A stretch of 64,000 bases of DNA from Caulobacter zeae (lineage in GTDB: Bacteria > Pseudomonadota > Alphaproteobacteria > Caulobacterales > Caulobacteraceae): contig NZ_PJRS01000012.1 in the NCBI RefSeq assembly GCF_002858925.1, positions 1 through 64,000 of the forward strand, in the 5' to 3' direction. Below, in pieces: positions 37,759 to 46,711 of this stretch (its first letter is position 1; the number at the start of each line of letters is the position of its first letter). The notes beneath the pieces are model-generated. The model had not been told where the DNA came from and made no database searches. It saw only the letters and a program-made list of their open reading frames with translations. A program made the translations under genes and the position numbers.

Positions 37759-37995
37759 ATGCTTCGCCGCAAACCCAAGAAGACGCCCTTTCCGGTGGCG
37801 GACGGCGACACCGTCGAGCTCGTCCTCCGCTGCGGCCACCGCGCCCGCGCCTCTGTGCTCGGCTCCAGCGGCGGCCTGGTCGAACTGGCTTACCGCAAGG
37901 CCGACGACCGCTGCGGCCACGCCTATGTCGACGCCGCCACCCTGCAACCCGGCGAAAACGTCCGCTGGGCCTTCACCGCCCGGCCGCCGGTCTAG
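37759..37995 (+). CDS. Small hypothetical protein
   Basis: 78 residues, basic N-terminus (MLRRKPKKTPF), then DGDTVELVLRCGHRARASVL, DRCGHAYVDAATL and LQPGENVRWAFTARPP. Two CGH tripeptides could be a metal site. No signal peptide or membrane segment. I do not recognise a family. Codon use is like its neighbours, and the ATG is a plausible start without a strong ribosome site. It stands between a palindrome and a REP-like pair. Confidence 0.6.
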   Translation: MLRRKPKKTPFPVADGDTVELVLRCGHRARASVLGSSGGLVELAYRKADDRCGHAYVDAATLQPGENVRWAFTARPPV

Positions 37996-38024
37996 GTCGC
38001 CGTGCTACGAACCGCCCTGCGTGG

Positions 38025-38111
38025 CCTCGCCCTTCGACAAGCTCAGGGTGAGGACCATTCACGGACTTGGTCGCAGGAAAAACCTCATCCTGAGCTTGTC
38101 GAAGGACGAGG
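38025..38111. repeat. Paired REP-like palindromic repeat, second locus
   Basis: Inverted 29-nt arms at 38025-38053 and 38083-38111 share the core CCTTCGACAAGCTCAGG and its reverse complement, ending in TGAGG. They match the pair at 21615-21700 closely, while the ~30-nt spacers differ. It sits between a plus-strand and a minus-strand gene, as at the other locus. Confidence 0.88.
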
Positions 38112-38136
38112 TTTTCGCGCAAGCGCCAATCACGGG

Positions 38137-38331
38137 TTATCGTTGCCCAGCCGCCGCCTTCGTCGCCCAGACGATCACCGCCGTCGACAGCAGCACCCCG
38201 CTCAGCAGCGCCCCGACCGCCAGTATGCCCGCCGGCGTGACGCGGACCTCCGCGCGATAGCGCAGGGGCCCGGCCTCGAACTCGGCGACGGCCGTCTCCG
38301 GGCCGTGATCGGCGGGCAGGTCGTAGGGCAT
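38137..38331 (-). CDS. Small single-helix membrane protein
   Basis: 64 residues with an acidic N-terminal part (DLPADHGPETAVAEFEAGPL) and one C-terminal hydrophobic helix, ILAVGALLSGVLLSTAVIVW. The start ATG 38331 is preferred to a longer frame whose extra part is basic low-complexity sequence. No good ribosome site is visible. Function unknown; it is the gene just downstream of the TonB receptor on the same strand. Confidence 0.55.
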   Translation of the reverse strand: MPYDLPADHGPETAVAEFEAGPLRYRAEVRVTPAGILAVGALLSGVLLSTAVIVWATKAAAGQR

Positions 38332-38405
38332 GGAGGTCCGGCGGCTGGAGGCGGCAAGGCCTTGCGACCTTAGCGCGATCGACCGCCGGCGTCGCGCGCT
38401 TCCCT

Positions 38406-40853
38406 TCAGAACCGCCAACTCAGCGCCGCGCCCCAGGTTCGGGGCTTGCCGGGGAAGCGCACCACGGTGTTGGCGTTGCTGCTGACGGCCGTCCAGTAAT
38501 ACTCGTCAGTCAGGTTGCGCCCCCACACCGACAGTTCCCAGCCCTGGTCGGGCGACGAGATCCCGACGCTGGCGTTCAGCAGGCCATAGCTGTCGATGAC
38601 GAACAGCGGATTGCCCTCCAGGTCGGCGCTGGACTTGTCCTGCCAGCGACCGTTGAGCGCCGCCTGAAGTTTAAGGCCATTGGCCAGGTCGTGGTCGAAC
38701 AGGGCCGTCAGGCCGCCCTGGAACTTCGGGCTGTATAAAAAGGGCCGTCCGTCGAAGTCCTGGGGCTGACCGGCGCCGTTGATGCCGGTGTAGCCCTGGA
38801 CCTCGGTGTGCAGCCAGGTCGCCGAGGCGAGGAAGGTGAGAGACTTGGTGGCGCGCCAGGTTATGTCGCCGTCCAGGCCGCGGGCCATGCCTTCGGGCAC
38901 GTTGGCCAGCCGCGACAGGGCCGTATAGATCGGGTCGGCGAACGACACGCTGAGCTGCTTGTCGGTGTAGTCGTAGTAGAAGACGCCCAGGTTGGCCTGA
39001 ACGCGTCGCTCGAACAGAGCCGCCTTCACGCCCACCTCATAGGCCGTCAGCAGCTCCTGCCGCGCCGGGGCGTTCTGGGTCGAGATGTTGGCCGCGTTGA
39101 TCGGCGTCGCCCCGGCCTTGGCCCCGCGCGAGATCGAGCCGTAGACCAGCACGTCGTCGCTCGCCCGCCAGTCCAGCGCCACGCGCCAGGCGAAGTTGTC
39201 CTCGTCCAGGGTCGAGCGCACGAAGCCGAAGCTGGCCGTGGCCGGATCGAAGGTGTTGCACGAGCCTTGCGTGATCGGCGCCACCAGGCCGTAGACCCCG
39301 AAGAACAGCGCCCGGTTCACGACATTGACGTTGGGCAGCATGTTGCCGTTGAAGTCGCGCGAGCAGCCCACGTAGTCCTGCTTGTCCTGGCTGTAGCGCA
39401 GGCCGACGGTCAGCTTCAGAGTTTCCGTCAACTGACTGTCGGCATTGGCGAAAAGGCTCCAGGTGTCGGTCTCGATATTGCCCACGTCCTCGTAGGTGCG
39501 GAACGCCTGGCTCATCTGCAGCGCGGTGTATCCGCCGCTGTTGAACGGCGTGGCCAGCAGGGTCGAGCCGTAGAACCGGATCAGGCCGACATTGGCGTTC
39601 TGACCCAGGATCGTGCGGTTCATGTCGAGGATCTCGTCGTGGGCGATATAGCCCCCGACCAGCCAAGAGCCCTTTTCGGTGCGCCCCTCGAGCCGCAGTT
39701 CCTCGGCCGTGGACTCGATGTCGCCGTGCGCCTTCTGGACCAGAATCTCGTAGGGCGCGCCGCTCCAGTCGAACACCGCATCACGCCGCAGCTTGTTGTA
39801 GCTGGTCAGCGAGATCAAGCTGACGTCGTCGGAAAGGCGCCAGGCCAGCCGCAGCTTGGCCGCGTCGAAGCGGTCGTCCTCCTCGGCGGGATCGCTGATC
39901 CCCAGGCCCGAGCCGACGTCCGCGCCGCGCACCGACAGCGGCGCCCAGTCGGCCTGCGCAGCCTTGGTCGGCTTGTTGGCGGCGATATAGTTCACGAGGC
40001 CCGCCGCGTTGAACGGGCTGGCCGCCGTCGCGGGCGTGAAGCCGATAGCCTGGGCGGCCACGGTGTCGGACCGGTTGCGCCAGCCGGCGTAGGAGAAGTC
40101 GATGTCGACCTTCTCGCTAGGCTGGGCGGCCAGCGACAGGCGCCAGCCCTGGCGCTCCACCTCGCCCAGCCGCTCGTCGCGGCTGTTGCTGACCTGCCAG
40201 CCCTTGCCGCTGTGCTCGGCGCGGAAGGCGACCCGGGCCTGGACCTTTTCGCCCAGCGGACCGCTGAAATAGCTTTCGAGGTTGCGGGTCTTGTAGTTGC
40301 CCAGCTCGGCCGTCAGCCCCGCCTCGAACTCTTCGGTCGGCTTGTTGGTGACGAAATCCACCAGGCCCGCCGTCGTGTTGCGCCCGTAGAGCGTGCCTTG
40401 CGGGCCCTTCAGGACCTCGACCCGCTCCAGGTCGAACATCGGGCCGGTGTTCATGAACGGATAGGCGTAGGCGACCTCGTCCACATAGGTCCCGACGGTC
40501 GAGGTGGCCGACAGGTTGATGGTGTTGAAGCCGATGCCGCGCAGCGTATAGGTCGGAACGCCCTGGTAGCTCTGGCTGACCGTGAAGCTGGGCGCGACGG
40601 TCGACAGGTCCTTGGGATCGGTGACCCTAAGTTGCTGCAAGGCCTGGCCGCTGAAGGCCTGGATCGGCATGCCGATGTCGTTGGCCGCTTCCTCGCGGCG
40701 CTGGGCCGTGACGACGACCGTCTCGATGGCCAGGCTGTCCTTCTCGTCCTGGACGGGCTTGGCCGCCGGGGCCTGGGCCCAGACGGGCGCGGCCATCGAC
40801 AGGGCCATGGCCGACACCCCCAGGGTCAGCGCCAGGCGCAGTGGTCCTTGCAT
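38406..40853 (-). CDS. TonB-dependent receptor under LuxR-solo-type control
   Basis: 815 residues. Signal peptide LALTLGVSAMALSMAAPVWA, then SLAIETVVVTAQRREEAAND with a TonB-box-like ETVVVTA. Plug motifs: MPIQAFSGQAL, YTLRGIGFNT, RVEVLKGPQGTLYGRNTTAG and LVDFVTNKP. The Tyr/Asn-rich barrel ends RTWGAALSWRF. Members with this plug are widespread in Caulobacter and sphingomonads and are usually tied to uptake of plant or lipid compounds. The 108 nt between it and the acyl-CoA dehydrogenase gene hold a 16-bp palindrome 79 nt from its ATG, the same as that in the luxR promoter. Confidence 0.93.
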   Translation of the reverse strand: MQGPLRLALTLGVSAMALSMAAPVWAQAPAAKPVQDEKDSLAIETVVVTAQRREEAANDIGMPIQAFSGQALQQLRVTDPKDLSTVAPSFTVSQSYQGVPTYTLRGIGFNTINLSATSTVGTYVDEVAYAYPFMNTGPMFDLERVEVLKGPQGTLYGRNTTAGLVDFVTNKPTEEFEAGLTAELGNYKTRNLESYFSGPLGEKVQARVAFRAEHSGKGWQVSNSRDERLGEVERQGWRLSLAAQPSEKVDIDFSYAGWRNRSDTVAAQAIGFTPATAASPFNAAGLVNYIAANKPTKAAQADWAPLSVRGADVGSGLGISDPAEEDDRFDAAKLRLAWRLSDDVSLISLTSYNKLRRDAVFDWSGAPYEILVQKAHGDIESTAEELRLEGRTEKGSWLVGGYIAHDEILDMNRTILGQNANVGLIRFYGSTLLATPFNSGGYTALQMSQAFRTYEDVGNIETDTWSLFANADSQLTETLKLTVGLRYSQDKQDYVGCSRDFNGNMLPNVNVVNRALFFGVYGLVAPITQGSCNTFDPATASFGFVRSTLDEDNFAWRVALDWRASDDVLVYGSISRGAKAGATPINAANISTQNAPARQELLTAYEVGVKAALFERRVQANLGVFYYDYTDKQLSVSFADPIYTALSRLANVPEGMARGLDGDITWRATKSLTFLASATWLHTEVQGYTGINGAGQPQDFDGRPFLYSPKFQGGLTALFDHDLANGLKLQAALNGRWQDKSSADLEGNPLFVIDSYGLLNASVGISSPDQGWELSVWGRNLTDEYYWTAVSSNANTVVRFPGKPRTWGAALSWRF

Positions 40854-40931
40854 GCGAAACCTCCCTCCGGCCGCGCCTTCATTGGACGTTGGCTCTATCG
40901 GAGCGTGCGGGTCGCCCGCTCCTCTAACAAG

Positions 40932-40947
40932 CTATCGGAACTGATAG
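40932..40947. promoter_or_regulatory. lux-box-like palindrome upstream of TonB receptor
   Basis: CTATCGGAACTGATAG is a 7-2-7 inverted repeat with one mismatch. With its flanks (AAG before, GG after) it is nearly identical to 42192-42207. It lies 79 nt upstream of the receptor start, a usual distance for a LuxR activator site. Confidence 0.65.
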
Positions 40948-40961
40948 GGTGCAGAGGCCGC

Positions 40962-42140
40962 TCAGAGCCCCAGCACCAGCCTGGCGATGATGTCGCGCTG
41001 GATCTCGTTGGAGCCGCCATAGATCGAGGCGGCGCGGTTGTTGAGGTAGCGGGCCACCGTGGTGCGGCCATGCTCAGGGCCGATCAGGGCCTCGTTCGAG
41101 CCCGCCTCGCGCGGGGCGGGCTGGTGCACCGCGGCCCACGCGCCCAGATGCGCCACCGCCAGCTCGTCCTGCCTTTGCAAGGCTTCCGAACCCTGCGCTT
41201 TCAGGATCGATGAGGCCGGTCCAGGGTTGGCGCCGCCGGCCAAGGCGCTCAACACCCGCCGCTCGGTGACGTCGATGGCCAAGGCCGCGATCTCGGCTTC
41301 GGCCAGGCGTCGCCGCTGGTCGGGATCATCGGCGACGCCCGCCTCACGCAGCCTTGAAAGGCCTGCCTCCAACCCCGCCGCATAGCCCCCGCCCCGCTCG
41401 AACTCCAGGAGGTGCTTGGCCACCGTCCAGCCCTGGTTCTCCTCGCCCAGCCGGTCGGCCTTGGGCGTGCGGACCTCGTCGAAGAACACCTGGTTGACCT
41501 CGTGCTCGCCGGCCAGGGTCAGGATCGGATCGACCCTGATCCCCGGCCGGTCCATCTCGACCAGCAGGAAGGTGATCCCGGCCTGCGGCTTGCCCTCCGT
41601 GCTGGTGCGCACCAGGCAGAACATGTGCGTGGCCCAATGGGCGTGGGTGGTCCAGATCTTCGAGCCGGTGAGCACGTAGTCGTCGCCGTCGGGCGACGCC
41701 TTCATCCGCAGCGAGGCCAGGTCCGAGCCTGCTCCGGGCTCCGAGTAGCCCTGGCACCAGTAGTCCTCGCCCGACAGGATCCTGGGCAGGTAGCGGGCCT
41801 TCTGCTGCGGCGTCCCGAACCGCATGATCGCCGGCGCCACCATCCGCAGGCCCATCGGCGCCAGGCCGGGCGCGCCGGCCCGCGCGCATTCGGCCTGGAA
41901 GACGTGGCGCTGGATCTCGCTCCAGCCCGGCCCGCCGTGCTCGACCGGCCAGCTCGGGGCGGCCCAGCCCCTGGCGTGCAGGATCCTCTGCCAGGCCAGG
42001 CTGTGGTCCTTGTCGCAGAACACGCTGGTCATTCGCCGCCCGGCCTCGCGCAGTTGCGGCGTCAGTTCGGCGTCCAGGAACGCGCGCACCTCGTCGCGAA
42101 AGGCCAGGTCTTGGGGCGACAGTTCCAGGTCCACGCGCAC
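40962..42140 (-). CDS. Acyl-CoA dehydrogenase, PimC (large subunit)-like
   Basis: 392 residues with the acyl-CoA dehydrogenase fold: DLELSPQDLAFRDEVRAFLD at the N-terminus, CQGYSEPGAGSDLASLRMKA (~125) at the flavin site, GSKIWTTHAHWATHMFCLVR (~158), and the ending ASIYGGSNEIQRDIIARLVL. It closely resembles the PimC-like protein at 56364-57578, including the end motif. There is no small-subunit partner next to it. It oxidises an acyl-CoA of unknown nature. It is divergent from the LuxR gene, and one palindrome lies between them. Confidence 0.92.
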   Translation of the reverse strand: MRVDLELSPQDLAFRDEVRAFLDAELTPQLREAGRRMTSVFCDKDHSLAWQRILHARGWAAPSWPVEHGGPGWSEIQRHVFQAECARAGAPGLAPMGLRMVAPAIMRFGTPQQKARYLPRILSGEDYWCQGYSEPGAGSDLASLRMKASPDGDDYVLTGSKIWTTHAHWATHMFCLVRTSTEGKPQAGITFLLVEMDRPGIRVDPILTLAGEHEVNQVFFDEVRTPKADRLGEENQGWTVAKHLLEFERGGGYAAGLEAGLSRLREAGVADDPDQRRRLAEAEIAALAIDVTERRVLSALAGGANPGPASSILKAQGSEALQRQDELAVAHLGAWAAVHQPAPREAGSNEALIGPEHGRTTVARYLNNRAASIYGGSNEIQRDIIARLVLGL

Positions 42141-42191
42141 GCTCCATCCAACGTCGGGGAAACTTGCGAAAGCCGGGGCCCGGTGCGCAAG

Positions 42192-42207
42192 CTATCGGAA
42201 CCGATAG
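42192..42207. promoter_or_regulatory. lux-box-like perfect palindrome, acad/luxR divergent promoter
   Basis: CTATCGGAACCGATAG is a perfect 7-2-7 inverted repeat, 16 nt before the luxR ATG and 52 nt before the acyl-CoA dehydrogenase ATG. Size and symmetry are those of lux/tra-type boxes. A second copy precedes the TonB receptor. Confidence 0.7.
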
Positions 42208-42222
42208 GGAAAGAGCGCCCGC

Positions 42223-42975
42223 ATGACGGCGACGACGGGGGAGCATCGCGAGCGTCTGGCGCGGGTCATGGACCAGGCGGTGCGCGTCCGCGACCTGGGC
42301 GCCGAGATCGGCCTGCCCTACGTCGCCGCCAGCGCCGACATCTCGAGCCCCGAGCCGATGCTGGGCCCCGACGGGCTGCCCCTGGCCGAAACCACCTTCC
42401 AGTGGCTGGACGCAGGCCTGCGCTACTGGCGCGACCGGTCCTTCGCGCTGCGGGCCCCGTTCATCCTGGCCGCCCGCTATGCCGCCGAACCCTTCTTCTA
42501 TCACCAGGGACGCTTTTGCAGCTGGCGGCCCCTGCCCAGGCTCGAGGCCATTCCGGTGGCCGAGGCGGCGCAGGACTTCGGCGTCGCCGCCGCGGTCATC
42601 GCGCCCGCTTACCTCACCGGCGGGGTGATCGGCGCGGTGGTCTGGGCCTCGGACGAGCCGCTGGCCGACCTGCCGGCGCTCTATGCCGCCCATGCCGATC
42701 GGCTGCACGGCGCGGCCCTGCGCCTGGTGTCGGCCTATCGCGACGGGATGGCCGACGACGGTCCGCTGGCCCGCTTGACCAAGCGCGAGATCCAGTGCCT
42801 GAAATGGGCGGCGGCCGGAAAGACCGACGCCGACATCGGCCAGATCATCGGCATCTCGGGCCCCACGGTCCGTTTCCACGTCCAGAACGCCGCCCTGAAG
42901 CTGCGGGTGGCCGGACGGGCCCAGGCGATCCATCGGGCCACGGGCCTGGGCTATCTCGGATCCGCCGCATTCTAA
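42223..42975 (+). CDS. LuxR family regulator, solo (no LuxI nearby)
   Basis: 250 residues. The N-terminal ~170 residues have the outline of an autoinducer-binding domain (FQWLDAGLRYWRDRSFALRA, then AAQDFGVAAAVIAPAYL). The C-terminal helix-turn-helix is LTKREIQCLKWAAAGKTDAD with IGISGPTVRFHVQNAALKL, a classic GerE/LuxR form. By eye, positions that contact AHL in TraR are altered: the Asp before the conserved Pro seems to be Ala (RAPF), and the expected Trp after it is Phe/Tyr (PFFYHQG). No synthase is in the window. It thus probably senses a non-AHL compound, perhaps the substrate of the adjacent receptor and dehydrogenase. Confidence 0.85.
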   Translation: MTATTGEHRERLARVMDQAVRVRDLGAEIGLPYVAASADISSPEPMLGPDGLPLAETTFQWLDAGLRYWRDRSFALRAPFILAARYAAEPFFYHQGRFCSWRPLPRLEAIPVAEAAQDFGVAAAVIAPAYLTGGVIGAVVWASDEPLADLPALYAAHADRLHGAALRLVSAYRDGMADDGPLARLTKREIQCLKWAAAGKTDADIGQIIGISGPTVRFHVQNAALKLRVAGRAQAIHRATGLGYLGSAAF

Positions 42976-43114
42976 GGCGCCGGCGCCCCCGATGATGCGC
43001 GGCAATGCTTTGTCACGAACGAGATGCACAGCCGCAAGGCGGCCTCTCCACCTTAAGACCTGTCAGAGGCGCCCGCCGAACGAGGGATCGGCCCGCGCTT
43101 CACAGGAGAAGACC

Positions 43115-43762
43115 ATGAGCAAGACCCGCTATCGCCTGCTGGCCCTGACCGCACTGGGCGGCCTGGCCATCGGCGGCGCGGCCGTCGCCGAAACCGTGAA
43201 GCTGCCCGCCCGGCAGGTCGCCCTCGGCGTCGATCACTTCCAGGCCAAGACCCAGGTCATCGACGACCAGCTCGACGTCGAGACGGTTGTCAGCACGCAG
43301 GCCGGCTTCCAGACCGGCAAGGGCCTGTTCCGCAATCCGTCGAACGACAACTACCTGCGCGCCGTCGTCGACAAGCGCACCGGCGCGACGCGTTACGAAG
43401 TCCGCCAGACCCTGATGTACCAGGGCGCGATGCGCGAGTACGACACGGTGGCCTACGAGACCTCGGCCTGGCCGGTCCAGGCCCAGGCGATCAAGATCCG
43501 CGACAACGCCGGCCGCTGCTTCCTGTTCGAGGCGCCCGAACTGTGCACGGAAGAAGTCGCCTTCTCGATCAGCGAGAGCGAGCTGCGCAAGGTCGCCGCC
43601 AAGCCGCAGGCCTGGGGCTTCAAGTTCAAGTCGCCCAAGGGCTACGAGCACCGCACGGCCATCACCCAGGCCGAGATCACCGGCCTGCTGAACAGCGTCG
43701 AGGCCTATCGCGCCACCCTTCCCGCGGTCCAGGCGCAAGCCGACACCGCCACCGGCGGCTGA
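43115..43762 (+). CDS. Hypothetical exported protein
   Basis: 215 residues with a signal peptide (RLLALTALGGLAIGGAAVA) and a mature beta-rich sequence containing VETVVSTQAGFQTGKGLF, YLRAVVDKRTGATRYEVRQT, and a Cys pair in RCFLFEAPELCTEEVAFSIS. It is preceded by CAGGAGAAG seven nt from the ATG, a good ribosome site. No family recognised. The pattern of a soluble beta-sandwich with one disulfide suggests a periplasmic protein. It is followed 36 nt later by another small exported protein and may share its message. Confidence 0.72.
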   Translation: MSKTRYRLLALTALGGLAIGGAAVAETVKLPARQVALGVDHFQAKTQVIDDQLDVETVVSTQAGFQTGKGLFRNPSNDNYLRAVVDKRTGATRYEVRQTLMYQGAMREYDTVAYETSAWPVQAQAIKIRDNAGRCFLFEAPELCTEEVAFSISESELRKVAAKPQAWGFKFKSPKGYEHRTAITQAEITGLLNSVEAYRATLPAVQAQADTATGG

Positions 43763-43798
43763 GCCGTCGCGTCCCCGTATCCGGAGTAGTTTTCCATC

Positions 43799-44110
43799 AT
43801 GAAGTTCGCTGCTGTTATCGCCGTGGCCGCCGGCCTCGTCGCTTTCCCCGCCATGGCCGGTCCGGCCGGCCACGGCCTGACCTTCACCGAAGAAGTCGCC
43901 AAGAAGAACCTTCAGAAGCGCACCGTGAAGATCGCCGCCGCCGCCTCCTGCGCCGCCCCGGCCGCCGTCGAGCTCGCCAAGCGTGGCGACGTCGCCGCCG
44001 CCAAGGCCAAGGAAGGCGTGGTCCGCGTCGTGTTCCACTCGGCCGACGCCGCCGCGGCCCAGGAAGGCGCCGTGCGCGCCGCCGTCACCGACATCTGCCG
44101 CGCCGCCTAA
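43799..44110 (+). CDS. Small Ala-rich exported protein
   Basis: 103 residues: signal peptide MKFAAVIAVAAGLVAFPAMA, then a strongly helical Ala/Lys-rich mature part (LTFTEEVAKKNLQKRTVKIA, KRGDVAAAKAKEGVVRVVFH) with two Cys, one near the end (DICRAA). Family unknown. High Ala and alternating charge suggest a periplasmic helical protein. A hairpin with a T-tract follows at 44151-44200. Confidence 0.68.
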   Translation: MKFAAVIAVAAGLVAFPAMAGPAGHGLTFTEEVAKKNLQKRTVKIAAAASCAAPAAVELAKRGDVAAAKAKEGVVRVVFHSADAAAAQEGAVRAAVTDICRAA

Positions 44111-44150
44111 GGGGCGTCCGGCATCCAAGACGGCCGTTTCGGCGGCCGGC

Positions 44151-44200
44151 CCTCGCGCGAGTCCTCTTCCCCCGAAGTGCGCGCGAGGGCATCCCTTTTT
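44151..44200 (+). terminator. Likely terminator
   Basis: CCTCGCGCG (44151-44159) pairs with CGCGCGAGG (44180-44188) across a 20-nt loop, followed by ATCCCTTTTTC. It separates the small exported proteins from the two-component operon. The loop is long, hence moderate confidence. Confidence 0.55.
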
Positions 44201-44303
44201 CAAGCGAACGATGCAATCTGGCCTGGTATTGGCTTGAAGTCGGTGGAAAACAGCCGCTTTCTACCTTGCTCGCGGCCGCATCGTTCCTAGATAGCCCAGG
44301 CAT

Positions 44304-45070
<767 letters not shown>

Positions 45071-45074
<4 letters not shown>

Positions 45075-46393
45075 AGCCTTTGCGGCTATGGCCGCAGCGT
45101 CTGGTCGGCCAGGTCACCCTGGTCCTGATGCTGGCCGTCGCCCTGGAATTCATCGGCAGCTCGATCCTGTTCGAGAACAGCCGCATCTACCCCAACCGCA
45201 ACAACCAGGTTCAGCGCGCCGCCGAACAACTGGTGACCGCCGAAGCCATCCTTGAGACCCGCCCCGAGCACGAGCGCATCAGCCGCGCGGCGGGTCTTTC
45301 CAGCCGCTCCAGCCAGCTGGAATGGACGCCCCTGCCCCACCTGGTCGACCGCGAGCGCTCGGCCGAGCGCAAGCTCAAGGACCAGTTCCGCGCCGCCGAG
45401 CCCAGCCTGGCCCGGCGCGAGCTGCGGATGAACGCCGAGATCGACCGCACCCTGCCGCGCGACACCCACCTGAAGGTGGCGCTGAAGATGCGCGACGGCA
45501 CCTGGCTGACCATGAAGACCAAGATCCGGGCCGCCCCCTGGGCGGTGCTGCTCAGCAGCGTCGGTTCGGCCTTCATCCTGGGCCTCGGGGTCATCACCGC
45601 CGCGGCCCTGGTGCTGCGCAACCTCAGCCGTCCGCTGCGGGCGCTGGCCGAGGCGGCCGACAAGGTCGGCCAGGGGGCCAGGGTGCGGGTAGCCGAGACC
45701 GGGGCCGGCGACCTCAAGATGGTGGCCCAGGCCTTCAACGCGATGCAGGACCGCATCGCCGGCCTGCTTCAGGCCCGCACCGAGGCGCTGGCGGCCGTCG
45801 GCCACGACCTGCGCACGCCCCTGGCCCGCCTGCGCCTGCGCGCCGGCTTCGTCTCCGAGACCTCGGCCCGCGAGGCGCTTGAGGCAGATGTCGACGAAAT
45901 GACCGGCATGCTCGACTCGCTGCTGGCCTATCTGGGCGGCCAGGAAGATCCCGAGCCCCCCCGCCGCACCGACATCGCCGCCATCGCCATGACCCTGGTG
46001 GACGACGCCACCGACTCCGAGCGCATCGCCACCTATGACGGGCCCGAGCACCTGCCGGTGCGCGCCCGCCCGCTGTCGCTCAAGCGGGCCATCAGCAACA
46101 TCGTCCAGAACGCCCTGCACTACGGCGGCGAGGCCGCCCTGACCCTGACCCGCGAAGGCCGGATGGTCGTGCTGGCGGTCGAGGACAAGGGCCCCGGCAT
46201 CCCCGAGGCCGAGCTCGCCCACGTCCTCGAACCCTTCCACCGCCTCGACAGCGCCCGCGCCCGCAACACCGGCGGCCTGGGCCTTGGCCTGACCATCGTC
46301 CAGCAGATCCTCAAGCGCGAGGACGGCGAACTGATCCTGCGCAACCTCCCGCAAGGCGGCCTGCGCGCCGAGATCCGGCTTCCGGCGCTGTAA
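45071..46393 (+). CDS. EnvZ-like sensor histidine kinase
   Basis: 440 residues: helix 1 (LVGQVTLVLMLAVALEFIG, ~11-30), a ~120-residue periplasmic domain, helix 2 (AVLLSSVGSAFILGLGVITAA, ~155-177), a HAMP linker with LSRPLRALAEAADKVGQG, the H-box AVGHDLRTPLARLRLRAGF (His ~240), and an ATPase domain with NIVQNALHYGG, DKGPGIPEAEL and TGGLGLGLTIVQQI. It forms a pair with the preceding regulator. The periplasmic domain is unusually charged (RERSAERKLKDQFRAAEPSL) and shows no known fold to my eye. Confidence 0.93.
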
Positions 46394-46400
46394 CAAAGGT

Positions 46401-46528
46401 CCTCCCCCTCTGGGGGAGGTGTCGCCAAAGGCGACGGAGGGGGGCGTTTTCGGCTTCCGGGCCGTTGGTCGGTTTCCCACCAATTCCCCCACCGATCGCT
46501 ACGTGATCGCCTCCCCCACAGGGGGAGG
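46401..46528. repeat. Cluster of GC-rich hairpins between the kinase and carbonic anhydrase
   Basis: Three hairpins: CCTCCCCCTCTGGGGGAGG (46401-46419), a TCGCC/GGCGA stem at ~46422-46435, and CCTCCCCCACAGGGGGAGG (46510-46528). The two outer hairpins are versions of one element and so bound a ~90-nt interior. The full gap 46394-46711 (318 nt) otherwise holds only the likely carbonic anhydrase promoter. Such C/G-run hairpins recall the arms around the DUF559 gene at 55890-56343 but are not the same sequence. Confidence 0.75.
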
Positions 46529-46711
46529 TTCCTTGCATCCAAAGGTCACCACGAGAAAGCCCCGTCTCGGAAACCCTTTGTCACAAAACCCGCTGCGTCG
46601 CAGCAAAGACGCCACCCCACCTTCCATGTTGCGTGGCGGTTCAGGCCGCGCGCGCCGCGGCGTCCGTTACCCCTTTCCCCGGACGCCGCGGCCATCGCAT
46701 GGAGGTTCCTC

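Noticed and set aside
38808..41213. 801-codon plus-strand frame
   Set aside because: Antisense to the TonB receptor gene, which has signal, plug and barrel features.
40854..43114. A luxI-type synthase beside the LuxR gene
   Set aside because: No frame nearby shows a LuxI pattern; the neighbours are a dehydrogenase, a receptor and exported proteins.
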